Of a DNA stretch of 64,000 nt, positions 43,501 through 50,431 are shown piece after piece. Where the stretch lies: NCBI GenBank assembly GCA_934630815.1, contig CAKTWI010000010.1:1-64000 (forward strand), written 5' to 3'. The stretch comes from an uncultured Senegalimassilia sp. Lineage in GTDB: Bacteria; Actinomycetota; Coriobacteriia; Coriobacteriales; Eggerthellaceae. The position numbers and the translations under genes are program-made. The first letter of the stretch is position 1. Each line of letters starts with the position of its first letter. Below the pieces are notes generated by a model. That model was not told the origin of the DNA and ran no database searches. It saw only the letters and a program-made list of their open reading frames with translations.

Positions 43501-44275
43501 CTCCGGCTGGCGGGCCGATGCTCGCAAGGCGTGGTTTGACCTGGGGAATCAGGTTCTCAAGCACCCGACGCTTCCCGATGGTTGGAGCGAGGTTCCGTAT
43601 ATGGAACGGTGCTACTACGTTGAGCTCGATGCGAAAAGGACGTCGTATCGCTACACCGCAAAAGACGATTTCGCGTCGGTCGAGGTGCTTTTCGATCCGC
43701 CCGCTGGCGCAAAAGGCTTCGAAGTGAGCGAGAAGGCGGCGCGTTTAGACGTGCTCATGCGCATCCCCGGCATGCGGAGCTATTTCGAGCAGTGCGGATA
43801 CGCTACGAAATGGGAGGCCTCGACAAGGATCATGACCCCCATCGTTGCTGAGAGCATCTACAAGGGGCGTCTTGGCGAAGTGTGCGGGCGTTTTGTTCTC
43901 GAGCAATGCGGCATTGCGGTCACGGATATCGACACCGCTTTCAGGTTCGAGAAATTCGACTTCGTGCTACCTGGCACGCTGGGCGATCAAGAAGTATTCA
44001 TCGATTTCAAGCACTGGAAAAAGCAGTCGGACAGAACGGGATGGGACTCGGAAAAACTCATCGATTGGGTGTTCGCGAAAATGGAGGCGATCGACGCCAA
44101 GAAGGCCATCGTCGCTAACGTTTTGCCGCCTGACGAGGGCGATTATCGGGAGGCGCATCGCTCAAAAGACGGGCGAAGGCTTCTTGTGGTGCCTGCGCTC
44201 GTCAAAGGCGATTGCTCGTTCGATGAAGCGGCGATTCAAGCTATAAGGAGGTTTACCGATGGCATTGCTCACTAA
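40523..44275 (+). CDS. SF2-like helicase fused to PD-(D/E)XK-like nuclease
   Basis: 1250 residues; GTG 40523 with GGAGG five bases upstream (a TTG at 40511 overlaps that site). Helicase motifs: Walker A AGPVGAGKTYSS (about 32-43), VVIIDEFELSKS (DExx, about 274-285), VVGISASLDIP (motif III/IV style, about 590), ITAYQSAGAGQNLQY (about 790, motif V) and QVYQAVGRLSRTN (about 906, motif VI). The C-terminal part has GRLGEVCGRFVLEQ, KFDFVL and EVFIDFKHWKK (about 1115-1165), matching the E...D...DxK spacing of PD-(D/E)XK nucleases. It overlaps the partner gene by 17 bases. A DNA-degrading defence enzyme is the best guess. Confidence 0.8.
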   Translation: MAEAEKARERSGIERVLGKSVSVDPEQCGLLLLAGPVGAGKTYSSMSHIADQLIAFGPKCRRFVFVTNVKRNLPVDELLQILDERGHPELAAYVVKLDSNQGMFQSNIGAAKSVMPSAPFSYSKRGPKKPGSNERTVIQAEFDIRNLPELQEAERLQRILEETRSLPLRVGAARRKAIEGAEEEAEKAENKLRQCISSVFASMCTFDEGGYRLMTRQEKRELVEQSAWWEWLRVLYPSVLTHKKRVLFMSVNKLLVKNSPIIEPSESIWESDLLRGSVVIIDEFELSKSVINDFLIRESVGKMADMVSMFRMLMGRALEGRQIDGKGGAGKAGAAFTSELFRSPSGKIGCGPRLRAEFDGIVSAAEEAYLELHLDKQFRLSDRLRYKNQPFLFNDFQSHIVDVEDSSWSAIRFLESQNTIEFGSGTSPYAGGEASMAGLREADSYSVPLLLSRLEGLVRWIVGWIACVAENYQAVVAEDADQGKRPEISFDQAVGTVLSELNMMDEVHGELNPARRRVIEMVHEERARRAAADDGARDDDPADLSLYRKGFRVHAFTESAQHDTLTRMERCALSCTAERKLIELSRRNFVVGISASLDIPSILGNYDIEHIKAALGDRCILLDADQRQGIEEDYQRSVSRYDNVEIRVNKVFDVDPEGEYSEKAWLAVFDDAAVARKAFNKVAMGFSADDGRSTFGQRRVLKVCTAFKEFWEADDTRAMLCVLNALPKAGGSGFDLIKLGEMFGMVFEQLGIDGNVDDAFCVLGGGNEEFERAKKQALSRLAAGEKLFVITAYQSAGAGQNLQYWIPEGVTSVQINDRPASGEMDFDCLYIEAPTHTSPVITGNEKVDEYQVVHHILGCEYLYENAEISRGALLRSVSGALHALGGSGLDYGYKATDSARLFGAKQVYQAVGRLSRTNMKMPVIRLFADARLMEGVPLGVLKSCGLTFTPEFGAIVDAFDEPIPQPSKDIKRLQRRAARASDRSRACINSLLGSGWRADARKAWFDLGNQVLKHPTLPDGWSEVPYMERCYYVELDAKRTSYRYTAKDDFASVEVLFDPPAGAKGFEVSEKAARLDVLMRIPGMRSYFEQCGYATKWEASTRIMTPIVAESIYKGRLGEVCGRFVLEQCGIAVTDIDTAFRFEKFDFVLPGTLGDQEVFIDFKHWKKQSDRTGWDSEKLIDWVFAKMEAIDAKKAIVANVLPPDEGDYREAHRSKDGRRLLVVPALVKGDCSFDEAAIQAIRRFTDGIAH

Positions 44276-46427
44276 CAAGCTGAGTATTTCCCTGGCGCAT
44301 GAGGAGTTTGACAAGCGGTATGACGTGTTCGAGGTGATGAAAGAGGGCAAAGACCGTCTTTCCTGGTCATCGCGCGTTTTCGAGGCGTTTGGCGCCCTGT
44401 ATATCCTCTCAATCCTCGGTCAAGGCGGGGACGATCCGTTCTATATCCTTGCCCCAAAAGGCCGTGTGTCGGTGAAGGGGCTCCGCGACCATTTCGAGAA
44501 AAGCTACGGCGGTGTGATCGAGGATGAGGATTTGGAGCCGGTCGACGTGGCAACAAGCCTGCTTCCAAAACAGGTGTCAAGCTGCAACGTGCCGGAGCAT
44601 ATTTTGGTGCAGCTGCTGCTTAACGCGCTTTTTGCGGGCAACAGCGAGGGTGGGCCGTCCCTGCAAAACGTCACCGGGCACCTCTATTGCTTGAAAACAG
44701 GCAGGGATTGGGTTAAGAAAACGAAAAGTGAGCGCAATCTGCACGTTATCGGGTTGGAACTCAGGGTGACGCCGGAATTGCTGCTGAAGGTGAACGTCAG
44801 AACGTTCACCAGGGCAAATGTCGCCGGTTTGAAATTCGAGGACAGGAAGAAAAGCGAGTTCCCGCGGTACGTGGTCGATTTCGATGGCCCAACTATGCGT
44901 CGCGTTTCCCCAGGTGAAAGCCCTGAGGCCGACAACGTTTTCATCCAGAAGCAGTACGAGGGGCAGAAAAGCAAGATCCCGTTCTTGAAATACGGCAATC
45001 GAAAGGCTTTTGCGAACTCGAAATGCGGGGTTATCCAAGAAGTCGTCGAGCGGTTTAACGAGACGTATGCGGGCATGGCGAGCATATCTTTCAAGGCGAT
45101 CGATGATTCCAAGCGCGCACCCGTTCCCAAGAAGTTGATGAAAGCCGATTACCCCGCGTGGTTTGCGCGAGACGAGTATGTGGTGGTTGACGTTGCTAAA
45201 GATGGTGCAAGCAGGAAGGCGTGCGAATTTGTTGCCGATTGGCTTGCGTTCGACGAGTATCTCGGCGTGCGTCCGCGCATTGTGGACAGTGCAGTTGCCG
45301 GCGCCAACAACCTGCTGATCCTTCATGAGAAAGCGTATTACGAGGACCGGGAGATCGACGACCCCTACGTTGCTTCCGTGCTTGAAGGCGCAGCGTGCCA
45401 GCATTTGACCGTCGAGACCGTGCAATCCGAGTTCGGTAAGCCGAAGGAAGACAACGGCATGCGTTTCGTCATTCCGAAATGCCTGGTCGAGGCCGCGGTT
45501 AAGCGCGATATTTGCGATGGTACGATGCGCTTGTACGATTGGAGCGCGCTCGAGTGCGACGGTCCGCTGGTTTTTGCGCTTTGCGGGCCCGAGTCGAAGG
45601 AGGAAAAGAAGGAACGTGAAAGAGGCAAGTCGCCAAGGCGCTATTCGTTTCTTGAGGTGAGCCCGGCGGGCGCACTGGCGTTCTATCAGGGATGTTCGGA
45701 CAACGCGGCCTCGGGTTCCAAGTGGGATAAGCTCGCAGATGTGTTTACAAGCGAGTGGTCGTCTAAGACGGAGGGTTTTGCGATCAACGCCGTCGGCGAC
45801 ATCGATGCGATCGAGCTGACGGATGGATTTCCCATTCCCGACCTTGCCACGATTAAGCGCGCCGTGGAGAGCATCGACTGGTCGCTGCCGAAAAGCGATG
45901 TGCTCGAGGCGGTATCCATTCTTACGGAAGACCCTGCTGTCGACATTGCGTTGCGGGCACTGTGCGAGTGGGTTTCCGACATACCGGATTCTTTGGTGAA
46001 GGCATCGAAGCTCAACTCGTTGGTTGTGGATGCTGCAAAGATGGTCGATGAAAAATACCCGGCGCGGCGTATTCGAGAGTTGGTGGACGCTCGGCTGGAG
46101 GAGCAGTTCTCAAGGCGTCTTTTGACCGGCGTGCCGCGCGACAAGGAAGCCCTTGCGACAACGTACGAGCCGATCGTCAAGATGCATTGCGTTCGGGAAG
46201 ACGATTCGCTGCTGTATTGGGTGAGCAACTTCGACGGTTTAAGTCGAACGGGTCGGGAAAACGGCTGCGTCATCAGGAGCGTTCGCAGCGTCAACGGCGA
46301 GAATCCGTTCTTCGCGGATTTGCTCGAGACGCTCGTCGTGCCTATCGCGCGCCTCGGCAACGCTTCGGTGCTGCCGCTGCCCTTCAAGTACCTCCGCGAA
46401 TGGGTGGAGAACGCAGCAACGAAGTGA
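44259..46427 (+). CDS. Partner of the helicase-nuclease, possible MID/PIWI-like fold
   Basis: 722 residues, ATG 44259 with AAGGAGG upstream inside the 3' end of the helicase gene, so translation is coupled. The family is not recognised. The N-terminal half has GLELRVTPELLLKVNVRTFT, a pattern of alternating strands. Around 345-395, NNLLILHEKAYYED followed by GAACQHLTVETV resembles the MID domain of Argonaute/pPIWI proteins (hydrophobic strand, Tyr, then G-x-x-x-Q-x-x-T-x-x-T). No RNase H-like DEDX set is visible, so it would be catalytically inactive. The similarity is by eye only and could be wrong. The tail returns to a conserved VLPLPFKYLREW end. Confidence 0.7.
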   Translation: MALLTNKLSISLAHEEFDKRYDVFEVMKEGKDRLSWSSRVFEAFGALYILSILGQGGDDPFYILAPKGRVSVKGLRDHFEKSYGGVIEDEDLEPVDVATSLLPKQVSSCNVPEHILVQLLLNALFAGNSEGGPSLQNVTGHLYCLKTGRDWVKKTKSERNLHVIGLELRVTPELLLKVNVRTFTRANVAGLKFEDRKKSEFPRYVVDFDGPTMRRVSPGESPEADNVFIQKQYEGQKSKIPFLKYGNRKAFANSKCGVIQEVVERFNETYAGMASISFKAIDDSKRAPVPKKLMKADYPAWFARDEYVVVDVAKDGASRKACEFVADWLAFDEYLGVRPRIVDSAVAGANNLLILHEKAYYEDREIDDPYVASVLEGAACQHLTVETVQSEFGKPKEDNGMRFVIPKCLVEAAVKRDICDGTMRLYDWSALECDGPLVFALCGPESKEEKKERERGKSPRRYSFLEVSPAGALAFYQGCSDNAASGSKWDKLADVFTSEWSSKTEGFAINAVGDIDAIELTDGFPIPDLATIKRAVESIDWSLPKSDVLEAVSILTEDPAVDIALRALCEWVSDIPDSLVKASKLNSLVVDAAKMVDEKYPARRIRELVDARLEEQFSRRLLTGVPRDKEALATTYEPIVKMHCVREDDSLLYWVSNFDGLSRTGRENGCVIRSVRSVNGENPFFADLLETLVVPIARLGNASVLPLPFKYLREWVENAATK

Positions 46428-46494
46428 GCGCAGCTGCGTGGGGGAGGGCCGAGCCTGCGATGATGGGGGGCGGGGTGCGAGTTTGCCTCGCCCA

Positions 46495-46550
46495 AGGAGT
46501 GAGCAGGGGACGGCGGCGGGGTGCGGGTTCGCCCCGTCCCCTTGTTCGCC
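46495..46550. repeat. Repeat B, degenerate copy 10
   Basis: GTGAGCAGGGGACGGCGGCG and the inverse CGCCCCGTCCCCTTGTTCGC flank a short GC-rich spacer. Confidence 0.5.
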
Positions 46551-46640
46551 CGGAAGCCCTCTTTCCGCCTGCGCAATCGCGTACAAACATCCTTCGCCCG
46601 GCTTTGTAGCCAATCGCAAAATGCCTTCGTCTCCTGTTCA
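46548..46640 (+). repeat. Repeat C, copy 2
   Basis: Matches 13578-13660: CTCTTTCCGCCTGCGCAATC, CATCCTTCGCCCGGCTTTGT, AGCCAATCGCAAA. Lies between repeats B and A, as the first copy does. Confidence 0.5.
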
Positions 46641-46726
46641 TCCCCGCCGCCCTGTTCATGGGGACGCGGATTGCGCTTGCGCTTGCATGCTGACGGCTGC
46701 TGGGGCTTCGCCCGCGTCCGCACCCC

Positions 46727-46898
46727 GCGACTTTTGGGCGGTTTCGCAGGAAATGGGCGCCGATTTTACCATGGTTCCTGACTTCTGGGCTGTTTGTGGC
46801 GAGTGCTGTGCGGTGTCGACTCTGCTGACCTGGGGAAACGCCGGCGCTGAGAGGCCTTTTAGGCTGAATTCGCCTGCAAAACCGCCCAGAAGCCGCGA
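46727..46898 (+). repeat. MITE-like repeat A, copy 5
   Basis: Both inverted ends (GCGACTTTTGGGCGGTTTCG; CAAAACCGCCCAGAAG) and the inner GACCTGGGGAAACG block. Same orientation as copies 1-4. Followed by a repeat-B arm at 46915-46939. Confidence 0.8.
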
Positions 46899-46914
46899 GT
46901 AGGCTCGGCGGCAC

Positions 46915-46939
46915 GTGAACACACCTCCGTCTCCTGTTT
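46915..46939. repeat. Repeat B half-site, copy 11
   Basis: GTGAACACACCTCCGTCTCC arm after repeat A copy 5. Nothing else is seen up to the gene end at 46991. Confidence 0.55.
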
Positions 46940-46990
46940 ACCCCCCTGTTCGCTCTTACCCTGTTCGCGTTGATTATCGGAATCGGCGGG

Positions 46991-47740
46991 TTATCGCAGG
47001 TAGACGTTTCGCAACGTTTCGACGACCTGTTTCGTCCCAACGCTGTTGATCTTGAGCGCCTTGGGGTCGACCGGGTCTGACTCGTATGCTTCCATAAAGC
47101 GTTGCATGTCTGCACGAATCGCCTCGCTTATGACGGGGCGCTCTTTGCCTGTGAGCAAGACGGCCAAGCGGCAAATATCGTTTCGATGTTTCCTCACGCT
47201 CTTCTCGTCAACGCTCTGGCCATCCGCCCGTCTTGCCGAAAGGTCGAGCCATGCCTTGGCCTTGAAGGGGATCAGCCCTTCAGCCGACAGGATCGCGACG
47301 TCGTCAGCAGATGTCCTGTTGTCGATGAGCATCCGGTAGTATTCCTCGTCCAGCAAGATTGCTGACAGGCTGGATACCTCGTCGTCTATGTGTATCGGAG
47401 CGAGACCGGATTCGGCATCGCGCAGATCGACGTCGGTGCGCGCAAACAGCTCCAGCATGGCGGGGAAGGAAGGGTCCTTCGGCTTGGAGAATCGGTAGAA
47501 TTGCGGTTTGCCAGTGCTCTTCTGCTTGTTCTCGTACCCGCCTTCTCTGATGAAGCTCCAGAAGGTTCTGCCGAACTCGGGCGTCAGCGCCTCCACTAGA
47601 AGGACCAGGTCCAGGTCTTTGGTTGCTCTGAAGTTTTGCCCCGCTTCGCCGAACAGCAGGTCGCATGCCCCGCCACCGATGAGGACGTATTCGCCCTCGT
47701 GGTCCTTAAAACGCTCCCTGAACTTATCGATTCCCCTCAT
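46991..47740 (-). CDS. AbiEii-like nucleotidyltransferase toxin
   Basis: 249 residues. The ATG at 47740 is preferred (TTGGAG eight bases upstream) over the TTG at 47752. The nucleotidyltransferase fold is shown by YVLIGGGACDLLFG (18-31) and the metal-binding RATKDLDLVL (Asp42, Asp44), as in AbiEii/type IV toxin and AbiGii-like proteins that modify tRNA or related targets. The C-terminal half is helical. It overlaps the regulator gene upstream by 17 bases, which is the usual AbiEi-AbiEii order. Abortive infection or maintenance is the likely role. Confidence 0.75.
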   Translation of the reverse strand: MRGIDKFRERFKDHEGEYVLIGGGACDLLFGEAGQNFRATKDLDLVLLVEALTPEFGRTFWSFIREGGYENKQKSTGKPQFYRFSKPKDPSFPAMLELFARTDVDLRDAESGLAPIHIDDEVSSLSAILLDEEYYRMLIDNRTSADDVAILSAEGLIPFKAKAWLDLSARRADGQSVDEKSVRKHRNDICRLAVLLTGKERPVISEAIRADMQRFMEAYESDPVDPKALKINSVGTKQVVETLRNVYLR

Positions 47741-48716
47741 CAACGTCTCCAAGCACTTGGTCCATCACGTTTTCCACCTCGGCAGCGACTCGCGGGTCGT
47801 CCCTTTCGTAGTCCGAGAGGGATAGGATAGCCGAAAGCGGATCGATTGTGTGTTCGGCTGTGGTTGCGGGTTCGTAACGCATCACCTGCACCACGCATGC
47901 CGGGTCGTCGGGTTCCGTGGGGTCGATAAGGCTAGCGGCCGTCAGCTCCAGGGCGCGTTCCTGCGCCTTCGTCGCAGCGAGGGTTGGCCATGGATTATCT
48001 TGCAGCATCGACAGCTCGCATAGCGCTGAGATTCCGCCCAAGGGAAGGTTCGCTTCGGGCATGCGATTCAGGCGGTACTCCCTGGCGACCGGGCTTGCCA
48101 GGGAGGGCTCTAGCTGCTGCCATAACGCTCTTTTGTCCTTGCCGGGATGTAAAATGCGGCGGCGTCCTTCGGTGGCAACGAGCGAAGGGATGGCAGCTTC
48201 GAGCTCGTCGAAGGCTCGCGAGGCGGTCATCTTCGCCGCGCCTAGGAGATCTGCTGCCCGGGTGACGTTGACGCCGTCGAGGTCGTCGTAGATCATCATG
48301 AGCGCGAGGCGCTGGGCTTGGGGCGATAGCGTTTCGGCGATTGTCCGGCGGCTGCTGTTCGCGCATCTGCTTTCTTTGCTCAGCGCGACTCCCAAGAACG
48401 GTAGATAGAGTTGCTTGCCCGGGGCGATGAAGGGGAGGCCCGCCTCGAGCATGCGCTCGACCCTGTAGCTTGTAGGGTTTTCCAGGGCGAACGCTACCGG
48501 AATCTTCAGGGCCTTTTCAAGCGCGTCGCGGTGTTTCGTCATGGTCTTCACCGCGGGGCCTTCGCAGGGGGAGGCGATGATGAACGGTACGCCGAAGGCG
48601 GTCCATTGCTCCAGGGAATACAGACCCTTCAGGTAGAGAGGCAGCTCCGAGGTTTCGATGGGCTTGCTTTCGACCTTTGCGTGCAGCGTTTTCTCGACGT
48701 AGTCTTGCACATCCAC
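47724..48716 (-). CDS. AbiEi-like antitoxin/regulator
   Basis: 330 residues. The GTG at 48716 sits right against GGGGGAGG; the in-frame GTG at 48710 is better spaced and may be the real start. The middle has a MarR-like winged helix (about 130-185: SPQAQRLALMMIYDDLDGVN, then DLLGAAKMTASRAFDELEAA). The N-terminal part could contact the toxin. It precedes and overlaps the nucleotidyltransferase gene, as in AbiE-type modules. Expected to repress from the inverted repeat at 48744-48764. Confidence 0.7.
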   Translation of the reverse strand: MDVQDYVEKTLHAKVESKPIETSELPLYLKGLYSLEQWTAFGVPFIIASPCEGPAVKTMTKHRDALEKALKIPVAFALENPTSYRVERMLEAGLPFIAPGKQLYLPFLGVALSKESRCANSSRRTIAETLSPQAQRLALMMIYDDLDGVNVTRAADLLGAAKMTASRAFDELEAAIPSLVATEGRRRILHPGKDKRALWQQLEPSLASPVAREYRLNRMPEANLPLGGISALCELSMLQDNPWPTLAATKAQERALELTAASLIDPTEPDDPACVVQVMRYEPATTAEHTIDPLSAILSLSDYERDDPRVAAEVENVMDQVLGDVDEGNR

Positions 48717-48743
48717 CTCCCCCTATAACTGAATTATTTCAAA

Positions 48744-48764
48744 TGTAACATTTACAACGTTACA
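48744..48764 (-). promoter_or_regulatory. Operator of the AbiE-like pair
   Basis: TGTAAC at 48744-48749 and GTTACA at 48759-48764 form a dyad with 9 bases between, in an AT-rich stretch 28 bp upstream of the start. AATTATTT occurs on both sides. This fits autoregulation by the winged-helix antitoxin. Confidence 0.5.
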
Positions 48765-48841
48765 TATCAAATTATTTAGCTACATTATGAGAATGGCTTA
48801 GCGACGTGTGAAGTTGTGGGGGATGTGAATGGCGTGAACGG

Positions 48842-48926
48842 GGCGAACAGGGGACGGAGGGGCGTTTGGGTGAACCTTTTGCGAAACGCAAATCTCCCTC
48901 TGAACACGCCTCCGTTCCCCGTTCAC
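48842..48926. repeat. Repeat B, copy 12 (spaced inverted arms)
   Basis: GCGAACAGGGGACGGAGGGG arm and inverse TGAACACGCCTCCGTTCCCC arm, with a TTTTGCGAAACGCAAATC spacer like that at 24590. Confidence 0.65.
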
Positions 48927-48953
48927 GTTGTCGCGCGATTTCGCGCCTTCGCC

Positions 48954-49601
48954 TTACAGCCCCCAGCGGGCGTATTCCAGGTAGCCGGCTACGCTGTAGT
49001 GGTCTGCCCAGTCGTCGGCCGGGGAACCTTCTCCGCCGACGATTCCGAGGAAGCCGTTCTCGACCTTTTCGCCGTTTTCGTTCACCACCAGGGCATACCA
49101 GTGGCCGTATGCGTGCGTGGGTTTGCGCAGCTGGCAGGCCAGCGTCAGCTTAGGATCGCCCTTTTTGCGGAAGAACGCGCCTTTCTCGTTGAGCTTCTTG
49201 ATGAGCGACCCGTCAAGCCAGAAGCAGATGAACGGCGTCTCGAACGCGTCGGTGAGCGCCCCGGCCTCGCTGTTGTACACGTAGCAGAACAGCGCGCGGT
49301 CGCGCGAACGGGCGAGCAGGTCCACCTCGCTGTCCTTGAGCTTGAACTCGACCACGGCGAATGCGCCGGGGCGGTTTGGGTCCTCGCTTACGGTGGTTAC
49401 CGCCGTCTTGACCTGGAAAAAGAATGTTTCAGGCGGCGTGCCCGGTTTCTCGAGCTGCTGCTTGAGGTTCAGCGACACCACATCGATGCCCATGTCCGCG
49501 GGCGGGCGAAGCGCGTCCAGCCCGTTGCGGTACAGCGAGCTCATCAGCTGATACTCGCCGGTGTATCCGTTGTAAAGCAGGTTGTAGAAATCTTGGGCCA
49601 C
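48954..49601 (-). CDS. PD-(D/E)XK-like nuclease-fold protein
   Basis: 215 residues from GTG 49601 (AGGAGGAG upstream); the longer frame is not used. The pattern GEYQLMSSLYRNGL (Glu16), DMGIDVV (Asp40) and FFFQVKTA (63-65, Q-x-K) follows the E-D-(E/Q)xK arrangement of Mrr/Holliday-junction-resolvase-like nucleases. The rest (AVVEFKLKDSEVDLLARSRD; LFCYVYNSEAG) completes an alpha/beta core. It stands alone next to repeat B and the ClpP/VirD4 operon. Nuclease activity is inferred, not shown. Confidence 0.7.
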   Translation of the reverse strand: MAQDFYNLLYNGYTGEYQLMSSLYRNGLDALRPPADMGIDVVSLNLKQQLEKPGTPPETFFFQVKTAVTTVSEDPNRPGAFAVVEFKLKDSEVDLLARSRDRALFCYVYNSEAGALTDAFETPFICFWLDGSLIKKLNEKGAFFRKKGDPKLTLACQLRKPTHAYGHWYALVVNENGEKVENGFLGIVGGEGSPADDWADHYSVAGYLEYARWGL

Positions 49602-49746
49602 GTGCCGCTCCTCCTCTTGGTTCGAACGGTTAGATTCTAGCGTTGGCCTGTGCGGTTTCTCGCGAAAAGTTGCCGGTTTTGCCCCGGCGAAGCGGGGCGG
49701 GGAAGAGGCGGTTCGGAGCGGAGTGCGTTCGCGCCGCTTACCGCTT

Positions 49747-50418
49747 TCAGCCTCGAAGGTATGGGGCAAGGGTGTCGGCGCACTCTTTGGCCATGAGGTT
49801 TGCACGTTTGAGGACTTTTGCGCGCAGGTCGTCATCGAGTAGGACGATTTGCGTGATAAGGGCCTTCGCGATTTGCAGTTCATTGAGCCAGGGCTCGTCT
49901 TCCCAGAGGTCTTTCAGCGCGTCCGTTGCATCAAGGGCCTTGGAGTATTGCGCGTCCGACGACATGGCCAGCGCACCCTCCTTGTTGTGGCGAATCTCCC
50001 AGACGAACGCGCACGCGGGGTTTTCGACCTGGGTATGCGCCTTGACCGAGCGGTTGTCCGGATGCGCTGCCGCTCGCGGGTCGGTCCGCGCGAGGTACGC
50101 GGCGCGGCTCGGCAGCACGGCGGAGATTTGCCCCGTGATCGCAAGCAGCTCCTCGGCGTGCGCACAGTATATGTCGCAAACCTGGAACGGGGTCCTGCGC
50201 TCGGCTTCGACAAGCTGCTCGTTTGGTGCGCTCCATGCGTTGTCTACGCGCGCGGCGTTTGCGTGGGCGATGCGCTCACTCAGGCTTTTGCGGGTGTTTG
50301 CCCCGTTCGGGTTTGCGCAGTCGTCCGCTTCGCGTGGGCTTTTGCGGGTGCTTGCTTCGCCCAAGCTTGCGCAGGTGCTCACTTCGTTCGGACTTTTGAG
50401 GGCGTTCATTTCGCTCAT
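49747..50418 (-). CDS. Third gene of the ClpP/VirD4 operon, unknown
   Basis: 223 residues, ATG 50418 with AAGGAG upstream, 13 bases after the VirD4-type gene stop. The N-terminal 55 residues are repetitive (CASLGEASTRKSPREADDCA and CANPNGANTRKSLSE) and encoded by short direct repeats at about 50280-50410. The rest is helical, with VWEIRHNKEGALAMSSDAQY and a C-terminal LDDDLRAKVLKRANLMAKEC. No signal or membrane segment. Family not recognised; a cargo or adaptor of the two upstream proteins is possible. Confidence 0.65.
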   Translation of the reverse strand: MSEMNALKSPNEVSTCASLGEASTRKSPREADDCANPNGANTRKSLSERIAHANAARVDNAWSAPNEQLVEAERRTPFQVCDIYCAHAEELLAITGQISAVLPSRAAYLARTDPRAAAHPDNRSVKAHTQVENPACAFVWEIRHNKEGALAMSSDAQYSKALDATDALKDLWEDEPWLNELQIAKALITQIVLLDDDLRAKVLKRANLMAKECADTLAPYLRG

Positions 50419-50431
50419 CTTCGCTCCTTTC

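Noticed and set aside
38343..46427. Integrative conjugative element
   Set aside because: VirD4-type ATPases occur, but no relaxase, VirB4, integrase or mating-pair gene is visible in 64 kb, so conjugation is not supported by this window.
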